A stretch of DNA of 20,931 bases from a virus. The stretch is from positions 1-20,931 of IMG/VR virus record IMGVR_UViG_3300035698_035316; one strand, given 5' to 3'. The notes under the pieces were generated by a model. It did no database searches, had not been told where the DNA came from, and saw only the letters and a program-made list of their open reading frames with translations. Shown in pieces: positions 6,574 through 13,101 of the stretch (position 1 is its first letter; each line of letters begins with the position of its first letter). Position numbers and translations under genes: made by a program.

Positions 6574-6915
6574 GTGTCAAGTATCTCAAATAGTATCGTT
6601 TTCCCAAAGAACTTTAAATTGGCCGAATCAACTACGCCAAAGTCTAAAAAAGTTTCTAAGCGAAAAACTCAAAAAGTTGTTAAATTTTCAAAAGTTACCA
6701 TGACAACCCCATTAGTACAATTAAAATCTAACAATCCGTCAACTAGAGAAACACCTAATAAACCTAGATACATTTTACATAATGTTGGTGAATTAGGCAC
6801 AGTAACAGAGAATTTAAGCAATGGTGAGTGTAAATCGCGTAAAGTATATCATATGGGTGAATCAGGAGTATTATGTGAAGATTTAGAAACATTCATTTCA
6901 TGGGAACAATTTTAA
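6574..6915 (+). CDS. Small protein with basic N-terminus, unknown function
   Basis: I choose the GTG at 6574 because AAGGAG (6560-6565) lies 8 bases before it; the GTG at 6565 would overlap that ribosome site. This gives 113 residues. The first 50 are strongly basic and Ser/Thr-rich (KKVSKRKTQKVVKFSK), suggesting nucleic-acid binding or disorder. The C-terminal part, about residues 67-113, looks folded (RYILHNVGELGTV...VYHMGESGVLCEDL) with two similar 'GE.G' beta-turn units that could be a short internal repeat. It is the first gene of the operon with the gp62-like subunit and the K+ channel. The family is not recognised. Confidence 0.6.
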   Translation: MSSISNSIVFPKNFKLAESTTPKSKKVSKRKTQKVVKFSKVTMTTPLVQLKSNNPSTRETPNKPRYILHNVGELGTVTENLSNGECKSRKVYHMGESGVLCEDLETFISWEQF

Positions 6916-6926
6916 AGGAATAACGT

Positions 6927-7304
6927 ATGTTTAAAGTATTTACTAGTGTATTGAACCCAAAATCAAAACCAACAAAATTAGAACTAAATAAGATTTCATC
7001 ATTTATGTTTTGTCGATGGCTGTCATTTAATCCAAGAACTATATTAGCTTCAAACCAAATAAATTACTATTACAATATTCCTGTTGAAAATCAGTATGAA
7101 TTGATTCAAAAAGCGTTTGCGGGTAAGATTAAATATATTCAATTTCCTAAAAAAGTTTCAAATGAATCACATAAATCAGTAGCGTATCTACAAGAACACT
7201 TTAAGATTACTGAAGAAAAAGCAAAAGAATATTTAGAAGAAATAGATAAAGACGAACTGAAAATGATTGTTAACGTTTATTCAGAACGAGATTTAAAACG
7301 TTAA
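6927..7304 (+). CDS. 62: Clamp-loader small subunit, gp62-like (phage clamp-loader A family)
   Basis: The 125-residue product follows the pattern of short phage clamp-loader A subunits. It has a conserved FMFCRWLSF-type segment (residues 26-34), then NPRTILASNQINYYYNIPVENQYELI, where a run of Asn/Tyr precedes the '..QYe.i' helix. A basic stretch ending in a W/F-P-K motif follows (KIKYIQFPK, 67-75), and then a helix-turn with LQEHFKITEEKAKEYLEEI. In T4, gp62 forms the fifth subunit with four gp44 copies. It is shorter than T4 gp62 (187) but similar to small versions in distant T4 relatives. Location away from gp44 is unusual. The assignment is from motif memory, with no alignment available. 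Confidence 0.6.
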   Translation: MFKVFTSVLNPKSKPTKLELNKISSFMFCRWLSFNPRTILASNQINYYYNIPVENQYELIQKAFAGKIKYIQFPKKVSNESHKSVAYLQEHFKITEEKAKEYLEEIDKDELKMIVNVYSERDLKR

Positions 7305-7332
7305 AATATTAACAAATATAAAGAGGATAGAC

Positions 7333-7797
7333 ATGAAAGATTTTTTAGCCCCAATATTAGCACTAACAACTGTCGGACTTATTGGATTTTATGTGGGTGA
7401 TGGTTATTTTGGGGAACGTTTAATTAACGCATTTGAGTGGGTAATATACATACCGATTATTTCACTCACTTTATACGCAATTTCGTTCACATTAATATTG
7501 TTTGTTACTCCAAACAAAATTCCTGTAAAAAATAAAGTACTGTTGAAATACTATACAGTTATTTTCCCATTTATTCATTTATTGCTCATTGATAGAGTTA
7601 TAAGTTCTATTAATTATGATGCCACTTCATTTGCAACTTTGACTGATTTATCATCAATGTTTACATATGGGGTATTTGTAATTTTTCAGATTGCATATTT
7701 TCAATACAAAAGTGTTAAATATGGCGATGATAATAAATCATTAAAAGATGAATTTAAAAAACAGTTAAAACAATACAAGGATTCAATTGATGGATAA
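7333..7797 (+). CDS. Multi-pass membrane protein, unknown function
   Basis: The 154-residue product has about four hydrophobic segments, near residues 5-22, 35-59, 75-93 and 108-124. A charged Lys-rich C-terminal tail of about 28 residues follows that is likely cytoplasmic and helical. No catalytic motif is visible. It starts after AGAGGA and overlaps the next gene, the DHH phosphoesterase, by 8 bases. It is two genes upstream of the potassium channel. It could be a channel partner, a holin-like protein or a superinfection-exclusion factor. None of these is shown by sequence. Confidence 0.6.
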   Translation: MKDFLAPILALTTVGLIGFYVGDGYFGERLINAFEWVIYIPIISLTLYAISFTLILFVTPNKIPVKNKVLLKYYTVIFPFIHLLLIDRVISSINYDATSFATLTDLSSMFTYGVFVIFQIAYFQYKSVKYGDDNKSLKDEFKKQLKQYKDSIDG

Positions 7798-8737
7798 CTC
7801 TCAAGAAATTATTATTTTTGGACATAATGACTTAGACCAAATGGGTTGTAGTCTAAATATTGAATATAAATTTCCAACAGTTCAAAAGAAATATTTCCAC
7901 ACCAATTATTATAATATTCCTGAAAGAATCACGGAAATTATTAATTATACTGAACAAAATAATATTAAGCATATTCTAATAACCGATGTAACATTTTCAG
8001 TTAATAAAGATTCACTAATGCGTTTATATGAATTGACTAATAATGGTGTACACTTAACACTAATTGACCATCATATGCAATCTGAAGGTTTTTTTGATGA
8101 TATGTCTAATATGAAAGTGATACATGATACTACTAAATCAGCTACTAAACTGTGTTTTGAGTATTTTTCGAATTCGGGCAATCCAAACCTCGAAAAGTTA
8201 ACATACATTATTGATGTATATGATTTATGGCAGAAAAACGATGTTATTTTCGATTTTTCGCAGGATTTGAATAATTATTTTTGGGAAGTTAATGATATTA
8301 CTCAGTTAACAAAAGATATTGTAGCTAACGGTTATAAATTACCTACTAACTTCAAAACTGTTGTTAATGAAATAAACGAGAAATGTCGAACTACTGTTGA
8401 AGATTTTGAGTCAAGGAAACTTATTCAAAGAAGTGATGGTATTACACTATGTTTTATTGATGAATATTTTAATCATGTAATGTTAAATGAAATGAAAAAT
8501 GGTCAAAACTTCGTTATTGGAATTAATAGTTATGGAGTAATTCGTGTCAGAATTCGCCAAGAAGCTCCATTTGGAGATGATAAGATTAATAAACTTAGAG
8601 AATTATTAACAGGTAATGCAGAATATGGACATAAATATGCCTTTACATTTCCTTTAAAGGGTAACGTTAGTTTTAAAACATTAATGAAAGAAGCCCAAAG
8701 AGTTGTTGAATCCATTGAAAAGGTTTTTTACATCTAA
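7790..8737 (+). CDS. DHH-family phosphoesterase (NrnA/GdpP-like)
   Basis: The start is the ATG at 7790, 8 bases after AAGGA (7777-7781), giving 315 residues. The DHH signature set is present: motif I FGHNDLDQMG (His12, Asp14, Asp16), motif II ITDVTFS (Asp66), motif III LIDHHM (Asp93-His94-His95) and motif IV IIDVYD (Asp142/Asp145). A C-terminal region with a degenerate DHHA1 glycine/histidine motif, GNAEYGHKYA, follows. These enzymes use two Mn2+ ions to cleave phosphodiesters. Substrates in the family include nano-RNA, pAp, pGpG and c-di-AMP. The DHHA1 GGGH element reads EYGH, so substrate choice may differ. The gene lies in an operon with a K+ channel, and in many bacteria c-di-AMP controls K+ channels. 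That parallel is suggestive only. Confidence 0.82.
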   Translation: MDNSQEIIIFGHNDLDQMGCSLNIEYKFPTVQKKYFHTNYYNIPERITEIINYTEQNNIKHILITDVTFSVNKDSLMRLYELTNNGVHLTLIDHHMQSEGFFDDMSNMKVIHDTTKSATKLCFEYFSNSGNPNLEKLTYIIDVYDLWQKNDVIFDFSQDLNNYFWEVNDITQLTKDIVANGYKLPTNFKTVVNEINEKCRTTVEDFESRKLIQRSDGITLCFIDEYFNHVMLNEMKNGQNFVIGINSYGVIRVRIRQEAPFGDDKINKLRELLTGNAEYGHKYAFTFPLKGNVSFKTLMKEAQRVVESIEKVFYI

Positions 8738-8752
8738 GCCGAAGGTCTGAGT

Positions 8753-9742
8753 ATGAGAGATTTTATTTTTAGCGATGGGTACTTTTTTAAGTTCCTTAGA
8801 ACATTTTTATTTGCTGTATTGTCGATGTTTATTTTTACATTGCTAATTATTCAAATTGAAGACTTTAGTTATGGTGACGCTTGGTGGTTGGCATTAAGTT
8901 CAATCACTACGGTTGGTTATGGTGACCTTTCAGCAAGTACTGGGTTAGGCAGAACGATTTCCGTTATATTCCTATACATACCATCATTGGTGTTGATTGG
9001 AGTTGTGTCAGGTAATATAATTGAATTTTTTATCGAGAAAAGAGAGAATAAGAAGATGGGAAAAGTTAGTTTTGAAAATATGCAAAATCATATTGTCATA
9101 GTAAATGTACCAGATATTAACACGGAAAAATACTTAACAATGATGAAAGACCAAATTGATAATTCAAAAAATCTAAAAGGTAAAAAAGTCATCATTTTAA
9201 GTGACCATTATTCAGGTATTGGATTACCGGCATCTTTACGTGATTGGAAATATGTGGATGGTGTTGGACTAACAAAATCAGATTTGTTAAAAACGGGGTT
9301 TAAATTCGCTGATTACATTTTCATTTTTGGAGTTTTTGTGAAGTGTGATAGCGATACACTAATGACATTAATGAATATTAAAAAGATTGGAACAACTGCA
9401 CGTATTATTAGTGAATATACGGATAATGAAGGTAAAGAACTATTATTAGAAAATGGTTGTGATAATGTTATTCGTCAAGTTCGGGCATATCCTGAATTGA
9501 TTGTTCGAACCGCTGATATACCTGGAAGTGAAAAGATTTTTGAAAATTTATTCGATTTCAATGGGCAATCTATTACTGTTATTCCTAATCAAAAGGAACA
9601 AACATGGAAAGAAATTTGCACTGAATTTATTACTCTTGAAAAAGGTATTCCACTCGGTTATAATACAGATAATGATGTTATATTAAATCCTAAACACGAC
9701 ATCACTATTGGTAATGGTGTATCAATTTTCGTAATGCTTTGA
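8753..9742 (+). CDS. Two-helix potassium channel with cytoplasmic RCK domain (MthK-like)
   Basis: The 329-residue product begins with a transmembrane helix (about 14-35) and a pore helix, then the canonical K+ selectivity filter TTVGYGD (52-58) and a second transmembrane helix (about 69-92). A linker leads to an RCK/TrkA-N Rossmann-type domain from about residue 112. That domain shows the order of strands seen in MthK: NHIVIVNV, KVIILSD, a GLTKSDLLKTGFKFADYIFIFG unit, the DSDTLMTLMNIKKIG helix and RIISEY. A smaller TrkA-C-like region occupies about 270-329. The first Rossmann loop lacks GxGxxG, so NAD binding is doubtful and an ion or another ligand may gate it. It should act as a tetramer in the host inner membrane. 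AAGG lies 7 bases before the ATG. Confidence 0.9.
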   Translation: MRDFIFSDGYFFKFLRTFLFAVLSMFIFTLLIIQIEDFSYGDAWWLALSSITTVGYGDLSASTGLGRTISVIFLYIPSLVLIGVVSGNIIEFFIEKRENKKMGKVSFENMQNHIVIVNVPDINTEKYLTMMKDQIDNSKNLKGKKVIILSDHYSGIGLPASLRDWKYVDGVGLTKSDLLKTGFKFADYIFIFGVFVKCDSDTLMTLMNIKKIGTTARIISEYTDNEGKELLLENGCDNVIRQVRAYPELIVRTADIPGSEKIFENLFDFNGQSITVIPNQKEQTWKEICTEFITLEKGIPLGYNTDNDVILNPKHDITIGNGVSIFVML

Positions 9743-9750
9743 GGTAAAAG

Positions 9751-10341
9751 ATGAAACCAATTTTAACAACTAAAACGGTAAAAGTATATACGTGTCCACA
9801 TTGTGAAGATAATTTCTCAAGTATATCTGAGGTTCTTTCACATATAGATACTTGTAAATTATATATAACTAAAGCAAATGCCACACAAAAATTAAAAGCA
9901 GAGTTAAGTGATATTCAAAAAACATCCAAATCTGTACATGAATTTATTGTTGGGTTAGTTGATGCTTTTGCAAAGGTCGATGTACATATAACATTTACTG
10001 AATACCCATCTTCGTATGGTAGATGTAGTAATTCTCATAGTTCACCCAGAGGATATAAGACTTGTTGGGGTGAAGGTGATTTAGAAACACCTAAATATTA
10101 TCCAGGATGGCATGGTATTTGGAAAGGGCATATTACAATTGGTGATGGCAACCCTCTGAACTTTGATAAATTTGAAATGAGCACTATTAGTCAATTTATT
10201 CCAGCAGTTAAGACTGGCTCAGGTCGTCCAGGACAAAATTTTGAAATCAGTGGAGTGTTGTTTCTATATGATTTTGATGCAATGCATGACGAGTATTTAA
10301 TAAGTGGTAAATTAGTTACAACTTATTGTCAGGAATATTAA
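9751..10341 (+). CDS. Zinc-finger protein of unknown function
   Basis: The 196-residue product has an N-terminal C2H2-like finger at about residues 15-35: CPHC, then an LSHIDTC segment, giving Cys-x2-Cys and His-x3-Cys ligands. A helical linker of about 60 residues follows. The C-terminal domain is rich in Gly, Tyr and Trp (PGWHGIWKGHITIGDGNP) and is not recognised; an additional Cys/His-rich part (GRCSNSHSSPRGYKTCWGEG) could hold another metal. GAGGT overlaps the preceding stop and lies just before the ATG. As last gene in the channel/DHH operon it may act in regulation or bind nucleic acid, but no function can be named. Confidence 0.6.
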   Translation: MKPILTTKTVKVYTCPHCEDNFSSISEVLSHIDTCKLYITKANATQKLKAELSDIQKTSKSVHEFIVGLVDAFAKVDVHITFTEYPSSYGRCSNSHSSPRGYKTCWGEGDLETPKYYPGWHGIWKGHITIGDGNPLNFDKFEMSTISQFIPAVKTGSGRPGQNFEISGVLFLYDFDAMHDEYLISGKLVTTYCQEY

Positions 10342-10351
10342 GATACCGTAA

Positions 10352-10700
10352 AACGCTATTTTTGAACGGTATGATAATTTAAAAAATACTGTAATACTAA
10401 ATAACGATGAATTAAAAGAAATATCTAATTTGATTTTGAAATTAAATAAGTACAAAGATCAGTTGAATGGATTACAAACTAAATACACATCTCATTTAAC
10501 AGCTGCGTTTAATAAGAATTACGGTATTAAATTCCCAACACCACCAAGTGCTTTCTTAAAAGTTAATGAAAAAATATAAGACGAGAATACAAGAAACGCA
10601 AACGTATCCAACACATGATGATACAAACATTCATAATGAACTTAAAGTATTAGTTGAATCAGTTAACAATCAAATAAAAGTAATGCCGAAATATATATAG
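10352..10700 (+). pseudogene. Broken gene: start-less frame plus one-base shift at an A6 run
   Basis: Between the zinc-finger gene and the helicase promoter, a frame is open from 10352 to TAA at 10577-10579 (75 codons). It has coding-like composition (NLILKLNKYKDQLNGLQ) but no ATG, GTG or TTG near its beginning. A second frame opens at ATG 10566 and runs 44 codons to TAG at 10698-10700. Removing one A from the A6 run at 10569-10574 joins the two into a single protein (VNEK then YKTRIQET). The missing start plus the shift suggest a decayed gene; a homopolymer sequencing error or a small real 44-codon gene are alternatives. Nothing else is visible in this 463-base stretch apart from the repeat and promoter region after 10718. 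Confidence 0.45.
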
Positions 10701-10717
10701 ACAGGTTTCCTGAAAAT

Positions 10718-10749
10718 TTTGTTTAAAAGTTCAACATATTTTAAACAAA
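10718..10749. repeat. Operator-like 11-bp inverted repeat upstream of the helicase gene
   Basis: TTTGTTTAAAA (10718-10728) and its exact reverse complement TTTTAAACAAA (10739-10749) are separated by 10 bases, so the half-sites are 21 bp apart, two turns of the helix. They sit just upstream of two TATAAT boxes that have no -35 partner. This geometry fits a dimeric activator or repressor site. An mRNA hairpin is less likely since the repeat precedes the predicted start of transcription. Confidence 0.5.
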
Positions 10750-10756
10750 TTCACTA

Positions 10757-10774
10757 TATAATAAATCCTATAAT
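10757..10774 (+). promoter_or_regulatory. Two -10 boxes before the replication block, lacking -35 elements
   Basis: TATAAT occurs at 10757-10762 and again at 10769-10774. No recognisable -35 box lies 16-18 bp upstream of either, while an inverted repeat occupies that region. This resembles T4 middle promoters, which keep the -10 box and rely on an activator bound around -30. The activator here is unknown. Confidence 0.45.
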
Positions 10775-10804
10775 AGAAACAAATGAATCAAATGAAGGAT
10801 TACA

Positions 10805-11524
10805 ATGTCAGAACACATAACAAATTTTGAAAATATTTTAATTAATAAACTTATCAATTCAGGCGAGTTTTTTGGTAAAGTATTACCAATTATCAAACCA
10901 AAATATTTCAATAACCCAGGAAATCAAGAAGTTTTCACCCTCATCAAAGGGTATTATTCAGAATACAGAGATATTCCATCATTAACTGAATTAGTTGCAC
11001 AAGTAAAAAATGTTGCAAATTCTGAAATCCGATCTGAAATAGTTAAATCTCTTAAAGAAGCAAATTCTGTTTCAGAAGTAACTAATATCAAATTCATGAT
11101 TAAAGAAACAGTTTCATGGATTCAAGATGCCTTATATACAGAAGCTTTGATGAAAGGTTCTGATGGATTGATGAAGAAAGATGAAAAACTGAAATTAGAA
11201 GCTAAACAGTTAATGGAGGAGATGTCAAAAGTTTCTGTTGACTCTGAGCTTGGGCTAGATTTTGATGATATTGATGAAATGATTGCGTATTATTCAGAAA
11301 GAATGTTAGGTATCAGGACGCAACATAAAGAACTTAATAAACGTTTAGGTGCTGGTTTTTTACCTGAAACATTATCACTAATATTAGCGGCATCCGGAAT
11401 TGGTAAATGTAGTAAATCAACTGATTATATAAATATATTTTTAGATGTCACCCATTACGATATTTACAAGGAAAAATTAGATGACATCAGAAGTAAGAAG
11501 GATATTAAAACGAAAGCTATTTAA
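10805..11524 (+). CDS. 41: Replicative helicase gp41, N-terminal fragment fused to a 38-residue N-intein
   Basis: The 239-residue product comprises an N-extein of 201 residues and an N-intein of 38. The extein has the DnaB-like N-terminal helical domain and linker of T4-type helicases and runs into the ATPase domain, ending in LILAASGIGK, the first seven residues of Walker A. Then comes Cys202 (TGT at 11408), the first intein residue. The chain stops at 11522 in all three senses: extein incomplete, intein incomplete, and next gene already begun at 11481. Alone it cannot bind ATP. With the fragment at 12706-14079 it would rebuild a 526-residue helicase (T4 gp41 has 475). AAGGA precedes the ATG. 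The helicase call is strong because of the C-terminal partner. Confidence 0.85.
   Translation: MSEHITNFENILINKLINSGEFFGKVLPIIKPKYFNNPGNQEVFTLIKGYYSEYRDIPSLTELVAQVKNVANSEIRSEIVKSLKEANSVSEVTNIKFMIKETVSWIQDALYTEALMKGSDGLMKKDEKLKLEAKQLMEEMSKVSVDSELGLDFDDIDEMIAYYSERMLGIRTQHKELNKRLGAGFLPETLSLILAASGIGKCSKSTDYINIFLDVTHYDIYKEKLDDIRSKKDIKTKAI
11408..11521 (+). other. N-part of an atypically split intein (38 residues)
   Basis: The segment starts with the nucleophile Cys1 directly after GIGK and continues CSKSTDYINIFLDV, matching block A in position. It lacks block B, which is found instead in the C-part. Canonical split inteins (DnaE, gp41-1) have N-parts of about 90-100 residues, so this belongs to the rarer class with short N-parts, as in AceL-TerL and the metagenomic VidaL inteins. 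The chain is charged and Lys-rich at its end (DDIRSKKDIKTK), possibly for electrostatic pairing with the acidic start of the C-part. Confidence 0.8.
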
Positions 11525-12752
11525 AGATTTGAAATGGAATTTTACAGAATTGAAAGAATTGTATAATTTTGTTTCAAAAACAACTAATTACACAAATTCA
11601 ACATATCAACGTATATATAATTTTAAACTGAATAATGTGAAGTTTTGGTATAGAAGATTAAAAAGACTTCAAACAAGGGGTAGTAACGTAAACGATATGC
11701 TGAATTTTTATTTAAGATATGGGAAAAATGGGGTACTTAAATATAGGAAATATTTGGATAAAGTTCGGGAATCATCTTCTAAAGAAGGTCTTATTGCTCG
11801 GTTCGGCTACGAAAAAGCCAATCGCATCAATCACGCAAGAGGGAAATCATTTAGGAATTCTGATATTCAACGTCAAAATTCATTGAAATTAAAGATAAAA
11901 AAGATGGAAACACCTGAGAAGTATGTTGGTATGTTGCCGACACAGTTAGAATATTATTTAAACAGAGGGTTTTCAGAAAGTGAAGCGAAAACCGAGTTGA
12001 GTAAAAGGCAACGAACCTTTTCTTTGGAAACATGCATTAAAAAATACGGGAAAATAGAGGGAACTGTTGTGTTTAACGAAAGACAACGTAAATGGATGAA
12101 CACGTTGAATAGTAAAACACAAAATGAAATAGATGACGTTAATAGACGTAAAAATGCATGTCTAATTCGAAATGATGAAACAAAGGACGCATATTTTAAA
12201 CGGCTATGTAATATTGGAAAAGTTTTGATTTACGATGACGAGGATTTGAGAAAATATATTGTTGAAGAATTAACAAAATCTAAATGGAAATATCTTACTA
12301 GAGATGAATTCGTTAACAAACTTCCGTTTTTTGGTAATGCGAAGACCCATCCTTGCCAAATATTAGAAACGTTAAGTTTTAAATTCCCAAATAAAAATCA
12401 AATATTTAAAAACGGTAGATGCTACACCCTAACTGTACCCGAAGGATATCTAAGGTCTTCTATTGAGATAGACTTCTATTTCAATTTAAAGGATAGAAAT
12501 GTACCGTTCACTTTAGAGAAACTATACTTAAACCAAACAAAGCATAAAACGGATTTCTTTATCGAAGAATTTGATTTGTACATTGAAATCGCAGGTACTT
12601 TGAATAATACTGAATATAATGATAAAATGAAAATGAAAGAGTCTAGATATGACGCTTTGATTTTAACCCCGAAATTAATTAAACCATTTTTTAAAAGGAT
12701 TGACAATGCAGGATTTAAAGGGATTAAAAGTTACATACGAGGAATTATTTGA
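11481..12752 (+). CDS. Freestanding nuclease between the helicase halves (putative homing endonuclease)
   Basis: The 423-residue protein is read in a third frame and overlaps the end of the N-intein by 44 bases and the start of the C-intein by 47. AAGGA lies 8 bases before its ATG. Residues about 70-215 hold basic helical modules of a type common in phage homing enzymes, with repeated YG...G...F..R elements (YLNRGFSESEAK, KRQRTFSLETCIKKYGK, NERQRKWMNTLNSK). The C-terminal part has the acidic core of a Vsr-like/PD-(D/E)xK fold: EIDFYF (Glu329), KTDFF (Asp358), DLYIEIAG (Glu369), where the usual Lys or Asp after the Glu is replaced by Ala. Dassa and colleagues described a Vsr-like EDxHD homing family in fractured split-intein genes; this is a probable relative. 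Target and activity are unproven. Confidence 0.7.
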   Translation: MTSEVRRILKRKLFKDLKWNFTELKELYNFVSKTTNYTNSTYQRIYNFKLNNVKFWYRRLKRLQTRGSNVNDMLNFYLRYGKNGVLKYRKYLDKVRESSSKEGLIARFGYEKANRINHARGKSFRNSDIQRQNSLKLKIKKMETPEKYVGMLPTQLEYYLNRGFSESEAKTELSKRQRTFSLETCIKKYGKIEGTVVFNERQRKWMNTLNSKTQNEIDDVNRRKNACLIRNDETKDAYFKRLCNIGKVLIYDDEDLRKYIVEELTKSKWKYLTRDEFVNKLPFFGNAKTHPCQILETLSFKFPNKNQIFKNGRCYTLTVPEGYLRSSIEIDFYFNLKDRNVPFTLEKLYLNQTKHKTDFFIEEFDLYIEIAGTLNNTEYNDKMKMKESRYDALILTPKLIKPFFKRIDNAGFKGIKSYIRGII

Positions 12753-13101
12753 GCTTTTAGAATTTTCCCAAACAGATTTTAATAAGGCACAGTATAGTGA
12801 TAAACCATTATACGTAGAATCTCCATCAGGTTATGTAAAAATTCGTGGTGGAGTTATCAAAAACGATTTAGATATGCATAATTTAAAATTTGATGATGGT
12901 TCCGAATGTAACGTTGCGGACACTCACATATTTTCCGTTGAAGGGCAAGAAGTATTTGCAAAAGACGCAGAATTCGTGGATAGTAAACACGGTCGTTTGA
13001 ATATTACTGAAAGGTTAGACATTGGCAAACATCATGGATATGATATCAATATTGATGCCCCACATTGGTATTATGCACCGAATGGTGCGATTTATCACAA
13101 C
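12706..13101 (+). other. C-part of the split helicase intein (132 residues, holds blocks B, F and G)
   Basis: Block B is visible as ECNVADTHIFSV, with the conserved His but Ala in place of the usual Thr of TxxH. Blocks F and G are GYDINIDAPHWYYAPNGAIYHN followed by Ser+1, with the standard penultimate His and terminal Asn. Total intein length is 170 residues (38 + 132), a mini-intein size without an internal endonuclease. The nuclease function is instead in the separate gene at 11481-12752. The first residues are acidic (YEELFELLE), opposite to the basic end of the N-part. Confidence 0.85.

Noticed and set aside
11427-11436. TATAAATA inside the N-intein
   Set aside because: It lies within coding sequence with no gene starting nearby in the right position; such 8-mers are expected by chance in AT-rich DNA.
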